Assembly (NCBI GenBank): GCA_963757605.1
Contig: CAVWSF010000004.1
Location: forward strand, 115,316 to 179,315
DNA: 64,000 bases
Reading direction: 5' to 3'
Source of the DNA: JAICJC01 sp963757605
GTDB taxonomy: Bacteria; Actinomycetota; Thermoleophilia; Gaiellales; JAICJC01
The notes below the pieces were generated by a model. That model was given only the letters and a program-made list of their open reading frames with translations, did not search any database and was not told the DNA's origin. A program made the translations under genes and the position numbers. Below, one piece after another: positions 59,629-64,000 of this stretch (position 1 is the stretch's first letter; every line of letters begins with the position of its first letter).

Positions 59629-60553
59629 CGGGCACTCCGGCCTCGTGCAGGACGTCGCGCAGCATGAGCGCGTTCGTCGGCGCCTGCGCGATCGGCGGGC
59701 CGTTGTCGCCGGCGCTGCGGCCGTTGTTGTTGAACATCGCAAAGGCCCGCTCGGAGAGCGTCGAGAGCCGCCGCAGGGGTTCCGACCACTCCGCCAGCTC
59801 CCCGATCGAGTAGAGGTAGTCGAACCGCTCGGCCGCGCTCCCGCCGCGGTGGTTCCAGGTCGCGGCGTTTCTGCCGTGGAGGCGCAGATAGGCGGTCGGG
59901 CTCGTCGCGCCGACCACCGTCGGCACCAGGTTCTTGGCGTCGGTACGGGGCGCGTCGACCATGACGTACGTCGCGCCCCGGCGCTCCAGGAAGGCGAGCG
60001 TCTCGGCGGCGCTGGCGTCGTCCGCGAGCCAGCTTCGGTGGCGGAACTCGACCAGCATCTCGTCGCCGCCGAGCTGCTCCTGCGCCCACTCCAGGTAGGC
60101 GAAGGACGCCGGCTTCATCGTCACGTACGGCGGGAACTGCATCAGGATGCCGCCCAGCTTCCCCGCCTCCCGGAGCGGCTGAAGCGCGGAGCGGAAGCGG
60201 TCGAAGACCTCGGCCCGCAGCTCGCGTGAGGGGTGCTCGATCCGGCCGCGGTGGTCGACCTCGACCTCGCCGCGCAGGTCGGGCGGGAGCTGGTCGGCCT
60301 TGACCGGGTGCCGGGTCATCATCCCGAACGCCTTCACGTGGAACACGAACCCGTCGGGCGTCCGCCGTGCCCAGGCGGCCGCCGCCTCGGCGGTCGGGAT
60401 CGCGTAGTAGCTCGCATTCACCTCGACGGTGTCGAAGAGCTCGGCGTAGTGGCGCAGCCGGCCCTCCGCCGTGCGGGCGTTGGGCGGATACCAGGCCTTG
60501 ACGAGCGACTCGTCCGCCCAGGAGCACGTGCCGATGCGGACGGTCGCGCTCAC
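59597..60553 (-). CDS. DUF72 family protein
   Basis: The 318-residue TIM-barrel protein starts VRIGTCSWADESLVKAWYP, has YAELFDTVEVNASYY and LVEFRHRSWL, and ends with FNNNGRSAGDNGP. This is the YecE/DUF72 pattern. GTG 60553 overlaps the rhodanese gene by GTGA-type contact. Activity is not known, though a link with nucleic acid or sugar metabolism has been proposed. Confidence 0.87.
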   Translation of the reverse strand: MSATVRIGTCSWADESLVKAWYPPNARTAEGRLRHYAELFDTVEVNASYYAIPTAEAAAAWARRTPDGFVFHVKAFGMMTRHPVKADQLPPDLRGEVEVDHRGRIEHPSRELRAEVFDRFRSALQPLREAGKLGGILMQFPPYVTMKPASFAYLEWAQEQLGGDEMLVEFRHRSWLADDASAAETLAFLERRGATYVMVDAPRTDAKNLVPTVVGATSPTAYLRLHGRNAATWNHRGGSAAERFDYLYSIGELAEWSEPLRRLSTLSERAFAMFNNNGRSAGDNGPPIAQAPTNALMLRDVLHEAGVPVTDARRSALA

Positions 60554-60888
60554 AGGACGTACCCGCCGTCGGGCTCGAGCGGGAGCGACCCGGCCGCCCA
60601 TGCGAAGAGGCCGCCGCGCATGTTGGCGACGTCGTAACCGGCGCCGTGCAGCGCGTCGGCCGCGTAGCCCGACCGCGAGCCGGTGCGGCACACGATCACC
60701 ATCCGCCGGTCGCGCGGGAGCTCCTCCACCCTCCGGCCCAGCTCGCCCAGCGGAATCAGGACGGCGCCGGAGATCCGGCCGGCGTCCCACTCGACCGGCT
60801 CGCGCACGTCGACCACGAGCGCTCCGCCCGCGATCTCCTCCGCGGCCTCCGCGGCGGCGATCTCGGGGGCGGGGTCCATGCCCCGCAT
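60550..60888 (-). CDS. Rhodanese-like domain protein
   Basis: The 112-residue protein has VVDVREPVEWDAGRISGAVLIPLGEL and the active-site Cys in VIVCRTGSRSG. A single-domain rhodanese for sulfur transfer. Starts at ATG 60888 or ATG 60879. It is coupled to DUF72 downstream. The cysteine is followed by RTGSRS, typical of catalytically active types. Confidence 0.86.
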   Translation of the reverse strand: MRGMDPAPEIAAAEAAEEIAGGALVVDVREPVEWDAGRISGAVLIPLGELGRRVEELPRDRRMVIVCRTGSRSGYAADALHGAGYDVANMRGGLFAWAAGSLPLEPDGGYVL

Positions 60889-60903
60889 CCTAGAACCTGT
60901 CCG

Positions 60904-61977
60904 CTACGTGGGGCCGGGCTGGGTGGCGCCGACGTACGTCTGCTGGAACCAGTCCTGCGAGAGCTTGGCGATGCGGACGAAGTCGCCCGTGTGCGGCGCG
61001 TGGACGACGTAGCCGTTGCCGATGTAGATGGCCACGTGGCCGAGCTTGTGGAAGAAGACGAGGTCGCCCGGGCGAAGCTCCGCCTGGTCGGCGATCCAGA
61101 CCGGGCCCATGTGGAACTGCGAGGCGGCGAAGTGCGGGAACGAGTAGCCATGCCGTGCCCAGAGCCACATGACGAGGCCCGAGCAGTCGAACCCGTCCGT
61201 CGAGGCGCCGCCCCACACGTAGGGGACGCCGATCTGCTTCAGCGACTCGAGCGCGATCTGGTCGCGCAGCACCTGGCCGGGGTCGGCGGCGTCGGCGACG
61301 ATCGCGTCCTCGAGCCACTTGTGCGCCTTCAGCGCCAGCTCGCCCTGGCCGATCTGGTCGCCGGCCTCGATGACGCGCACCTGCTGGCCGAGCTCGCCCT
61401 CGAGCCGGCGGCGGCGGCGGAGCTCGTGCCGGATCTGGCGCCGCTTCTGCTCGAGCTTGCGCTTGGCGATCCGGGTCTCACGGCGGTCGGCGATGAGCAC
61501 CGCGCGCTCATGGGCGATGGCCGCCTTGGCGGCCTCGATGGCGTCGACGGTGTCGCCGACGGCGGTGTCGACACGGCTGTTCAGATCCATCGAGCTGGTG
61601 AGCTGCGAGAGCGACGAGGAGTCGAGCACGATCTCGAGCGTGTGCGGGTCGCCGCCCTTGTACTGCTCGATGAGGAGCTGCGCCAGGTTTCGCTGCTGGC
61701 GCTCGAGCTCGAGCTGCTCGGCCTTGAGTCGGGCGGTGGCGACCCGGATCTCGCGCCGCAGCACGTGCAGGTGCCAGCGGACCTCGTTGTAGCGCTCGGT
61801 CAGGAGCTCGACGTGGTTGTCGAGCTTTCGCACCTGGTCGCGGACGCGCGCGTACTGCGCCTGCTTCTTCTGGAGCAGCGTGTCCGCCGACGCGGTGCCG
61901 GCGAGCACCGATGTGCCCAGGAGCAGGCACATCGCAAGGGCGAGCGTTCGCCACAATCGCAAAGAAGACCCATACAT
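60904..61977 (-). CDS. NlpC/P60 peptidoglycan endopeptidase with coiled-coil
   Basis: The 357-residue protein has a signal peptide (LWRTLALAMCLLLGTSVLAGTASA), a long coiled coil (about 38-205; LLQKKQAQYARVRDQVRKL, RRQIRHELRRRR), then NlpC/P60 (about 235-357): DGFDCSGLV (Cys), GHVAIYIG (His) and VVHAPHTG (third residue). This is the RipA/CwlO architecture used to cut peptide cross-links in growth or division. ATG 61977 has GGAAGGAG upstream; 61995 is open too. Confidence 0.88.
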   Translation of the reverse strand: MYGSSLRLWRTLALAMCLLLGTSVLAGTASADTLLQKKQAQYARVRDQVRKLDNHVELLTERYNEVRWHLHVLRREIRVATARLKAEQLELERQQRNLAQLLIEQYKGGDPHTLEIVLDSSSLSQLTSSMDLNSRVDTAVGDTVDAIEAAKAAIAHERAVLIADRRETRIAKRKLEQKRRQIRHELRRRRRLEGELGQQVRVIEAGDQIGQGELALKAHKWLEDAIVADAADPGQVLRDQIALESLKQIGVPYVWGGASTDGFDCSGLVMWLWARHGYSFPHFAASQFHMGPVWIADQAELRPGDLVFFHKLGHVAIYIGNGYVVHAPHTGDFVRIAKLSQDWFQQTYVGATQPGPT

Positions 61978-62054
61978 CACTCCTTCCGTCGGCAAACACG
62001 GGGAAAACTTGAGCGAGGCTCAAGGGATCGGGGCTCGCCGCCGACAAGGGTTTC

Positions 62055-62390
62055 ATGCAGATCACCGTCTCCTGTCACGCATGCCTGGGTGACAAGCGTC
62101 CGCTCAGCCTGTGCCCGTGGTGCTCGTCCGAGCCGGCCGACGCCGAGATGACCGCCTGGCGCACCGCCCTCCACGCCGAGTCGCTCGCCCGGATCACGGC
62201 CGAGCCGCGGCGCTCGCCGGCGCCGGTCGTCACCCTCCCGAAGCCGATCCAGGTCGTCGTCACCGTCGACGGGTTCGCCCTGCGCCAGCCCGATCCGATG
62301 TTCTCCGACGCCGTCGTTCCCGCCGCCGATCCGCTCTCGTTCGACTGGAACGAGGAGAGCGGCCTCCGCCGGCTCCGCAAGACCGCCTAG
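62055..62390 (+). CDS. Small zinc-ribbon-like hypothetical protein
   Basis: The 111-residue protein has SCHACLGD and LCPWCSSE (C-x2-C, C-x2-C) at its start, a zinc-ribbon pattern, then a helix and a beta-like region (IQVVVTVDGFALRQPDPM). ATG 62055 begins the motif. It is divergent from the NlpC/P60 gene and convergent with the deaminase gene. Function unknown. Confidence 0.55.
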   Translation: MQITVSCHACLGDKRPLSLCPWCSSEPADAEMTAWRTALHAESLARITAEPRRSPAPVVTLPKPIQVVVTVDGFALRQPDPMFSDAVVPAADPLSFDWNEESGLRRLRKTA

Positions 62391-62393
62391 CGC

Positions 62394-62942
62394 TTACCGC
62401 AGGTCGAGCAGCGTGTCGGGCAGCTCGAGCGGCTCGACCGTCAGCTCGTGCCGCGCCGCCTCGGCCAGGAGCTCCTCGTACGCCTCCGCCTCCCCGGGGT
62501 CGGACGGCGACCAGTCGTTCAGGTAGCGCACGCGGCTGACGCCGGCCTGGTAGGCCTCCTTGAGGCAGCCGAAGCACGGACGCAGCGTCGAGTAGAGGTG
62601 CGCGCCCTGCACCGAGTAGCCCAGCTTGGCGGCCTGCAGGATTGCGTTCTGCTCGGCGTGGACGCAGATGCAGACGTCGTATCCGCGGCCGGGCGAGTAG
62701 TCGTCGGGGTGGGCGCAGCGGTGACAGCCGCCCTCGTCGCAGTTGGGAAACCCGGTCGGCGTGCCGTTGTAGCCGGTCGCGATGATCCGCTGGTCGGAGA
62801 CGAGCACGGCGCCCACGTGGCGGCCGAGGCACGCGGCCCGCTCGCGCGTCGCGACGGCGAGCAGCATGAAGTACTGCTCGGGGGTCGGGCGCACCTGGGC
62901 CCGGCGGGCGTCGGCGCGACCCGCGGCCTGGGTCGGCTTCAT
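62394..62942 (-). CDS. Deoxycytidylate (dCMP) deaminase family protein
   Basis: The 182-residue protein has the zinc motifs VHAEQNAI and PCFGC, plus the N-terminal GAVLVSDQRIIATGYNGTPTGFPNCDEGGC typical of dCMP deaminases, and extra Cys/His for a second zinc (CHRCAHPDDY). It converts dCMP to dUMP for dTMP synthesis. ATG 62942 is the first start in frame. Confidence 0.88.
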   Translation of the reverse strand: MKPTQAAGRADARRAQVRPTPEQYFMLLAVATRERAACLGRHVGAVLVSDQRIIATGYNGTPTGFPNCDEGGCHRCAHPDDYSPGRGYDVCICVHAEQNAILQAAKLGYSVQGAHLYSTLRPCFGCLKEAYQAGVSRVRYLNDWSPSDPGEAEAYEELLAEAARHELTVEPLELPDTLLDLR

Positions 62943-63128
62943 GGGTGCAGCGTACCGGCGCGGGAGGAAAGGCCGCGGGCACGTGTGGGCTCCTGACGTG
63001 CGAGGGTCAGGCACATGCCCGCGGCAATTCCAGTGTCTGCAATTCCGGCGCCAGGTCAAGGGGGTGGGGAGAAGAAACGGGGAACGGCGGTTGACGGGAG
63101 CCGTCCGCGGCGAGACCATCGGGTCGGA

Positions 63129-63584
63129 ATGGGGAACGGACGCGTCCGACCGAGGTTCGCCGCCACGGCACTCGTGGCGCTCGCGGCCATGACGGCGGCG
63201 CCCGCCGCGCTCGCGCACGGGGGCATCCTGCGCGTCACGCCGCCGCATCATCTGGCGTTCGGGCGTCAGCCGTTCGGCAGCTTCACGACCCGCACCGTGA
63301 CGATCGCCAACCGCTCCTCGCGCACGCTCGTCGTCACGATCTCCGACCAGTCGCCCGACGACTTCTCGCCCGGCCAGCCCGGCTCGACGTGCTTTCTCTC
63401 CTACACCACGAACGTCCTCGACCCCGGCGAGCGGTGCACGATGATCATCGGATTCCAGCCGGCACCGGAGTTCGGGGGTCGCGAGAAGGCGACGCTGACC
63501 ATCACGGCGTTCACGGCGGGCGGCCGGATCCTGCGAACGCGGCACATGAGGGTGACGGGCACGGGCGTCCCGGCACCGGGTTGA
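63129..63584 (+). CDS. Secreted Ig-like (HYDIN/ASPM-type beta-sandwich) protein
   Basis: The 151-residue protein has a signal peptide (AATALVALAAMTAAPAALA) and one beta-sandwich domain: LAFGRQPFGSFTTRTVTIANRSSRTLVVT, FSPGQPGSTCFLSYTTNVLDPGERCTMIIGFQPA and GREKATLTIT. This is the ASPM/SPD-2/Hydin-type fold found in secreted bacterial proteins. Two cysteines could form one disulfide. ATG 63129 starts the signal peptide. Confidence 0.65.
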   Translation: MGNGRVRPRFAATALVALAAMTAAPAALAHGGILRVTPPHHLAFGRQPFGSFTTRTVTIANRSSRTLVVTISDQSPDDFSPGQPGSTCFLSYTTNVLDPGERCTMIIGFQPAPEFGGREKATLTITAFTAGGRILRTRHMRVTGTGVPAPG

Positions 63585-63714
63585 CGCTCGGACGCCACGC
63601 GCGCATGCGACCTCGCGGGAACGGGTAATGTTGGCGCTGGAGTGGGAATTCCTTGAAGATCTGCCCGGGGCGGCCGTGTGGATTGGCGGCGCCGCCTCGG
63701 CAAAGGAGGGGTGG

Positions 63715-63969
63715 ATGACCGATCAAGCGCAGATCCGGCGTGACCCACTCGTGGAGCACGCCGTGCCGCTGGTGGCGAAAGCGATGTACCTGGCCGATGA
63801 CGCCAACGACCTGTGGGAGTACTTCCGCGACCGGGTCGAGTCGGAACGCCACCGGATCGTGGAGGACGCGATCCGCGAGGCGCTGGAGCCGCTCGAGGAG
63901 CGATTCGCGATCGACGAGATCGCCCGCGTGGCGAGCGCGATGGCCGCGGAGCGCACGCGCAACGAGTAG
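63715..63969 (+). CDS. Small hypothetical helical protein
   Basis: The 84-residue acidic protein (LVEHAVPLVAKAMYLADDANDLWEYFRDRVESERHRIVEDAIREAL) is predicted all helical. AAAGGAGGGG precedes ATG 63715, which I prefer to the earlier ATG 63628. No family is recognised. The 130 bases upstream (63585-63714) hold nothing I can name. Confidence 0.55.
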   Translation: MTDQAQIRRDPLVEHAVPLVAKAMYLADDANDLWEYFRDRVESERHRIVEDAIREALEPLEERFAIDEIARVASAMAAERTRNE

Positions 63970-64000
63970 CCGGCCGCGGCCGCGTTGAGGCACAGTCGAA

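Noticed and set aside
1..64000. CRISPR arrays, insertion sequences, rRNA genes and phage structural genes.
   Set aside because: No regularly spaced repeats, transposase motifs, rRNA sequence or phage proteins were seen in any region.

Overview
The window is uniformly GC-rich, uses many GTG and TTG starts, and packs genes tightly with frequent ATGA, GTGA and TGATG overlaps. Together with the gene families present (ECF sigma factor, family-1 solute-binding protein relative, NAD-linked formate dehydrogenase, NlpC/P60 hydrolases, DUF72, DUF202) this suggests a soil or sediment actinobacterium, perhaps of the Thermoleophilia (Solirubrobacterales/Gaiellales). The lineage is inferred from style and gene content, not from a marker gene.

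Layout. (1) Positions 1-3437: a radical-SAM cluster with two glycosyltransferase-like proteins of the 'rSAM/selenodomain-associated' type, one fused to a NUDIX hydrolase, and an AhpD-like protein, then a convergent ECF sigma factor. (2) Positions 3561-34709: about 31 kb bounded by a 43-bp perfect direct repeat of the 3' half of tRNA-Lys(UUU). The complete tRNA gene sits at the right edge (34668-34740, minus strand) and only its 3' half at the left edge, the architecture of an integrated genomic island. I see no integrase. The island is almost entirely catabolic: four enolase-superfamily acid-sugar dehydratases (one frameshifted), an SMP-30 lactonase, a DapA-type aldolase, an RraA-type aldolase, six intact SDR dehydrogenases plus one truncated SDR-like protein and one decayed SDR, two zinc dehydrogenases, an NAD-dependent epimerase/dehydratase, an aldose-epimerase-like protein, an APC transporter, two E1 alpha/beta pairs of 2-oxoacid dehydrogenases, a free-standing lipoyl protein, a MaoC hydratase and a CaiB/BaiF CoA-transferase. 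One GntR/FCD and two LacI regulators are present. Five copies of a LacI-type operator and two of a TTGATC-N3-GATCAA operator tie the units together. The likely logic is oxidation of a sugar to a lactone, opening to the acid, dehydration to a 2-keto-3-deoxy acid, and cleavage or further oxidation to CoA esters.

(3) Positions 34740-46360: ordinary chromosomal genes (glycerophosphodiesterase, ureohydrolase, tRNA-Glu, aquaporin, DUF2252, HAD phosphatase, flavin reductase, PilZ protein, sulfotransferase), several very small genes and a decayed barrel-protein gene. (4) Positions 46405-52015: an NAD-dependent formate dehydrogenase operon. The catalytic gene has an in-frame TGA read here as selenocysteine, followed by a SECIS-like hairpin. 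The FdhA polypeptide is divided between two genes separated by a NuoE-NuoF fusion; fdhD closes the operon. (5) Positions 52024-63969: a broken esterase gene, a chemoreceptor, a KdpDE-like two-component pair, a second PilZ-like protein, a secreted protein, DUF202, DUF72, rhodanese, NlpC/P60 hydrolase, dCMP deaminase and two small end genes.

The selenocysteine formate dehydrogenase and the 'selenodomain-associated' transferases at the left edge both point to a selenium-using organism. No selA/B/C/D gene lies in this window.
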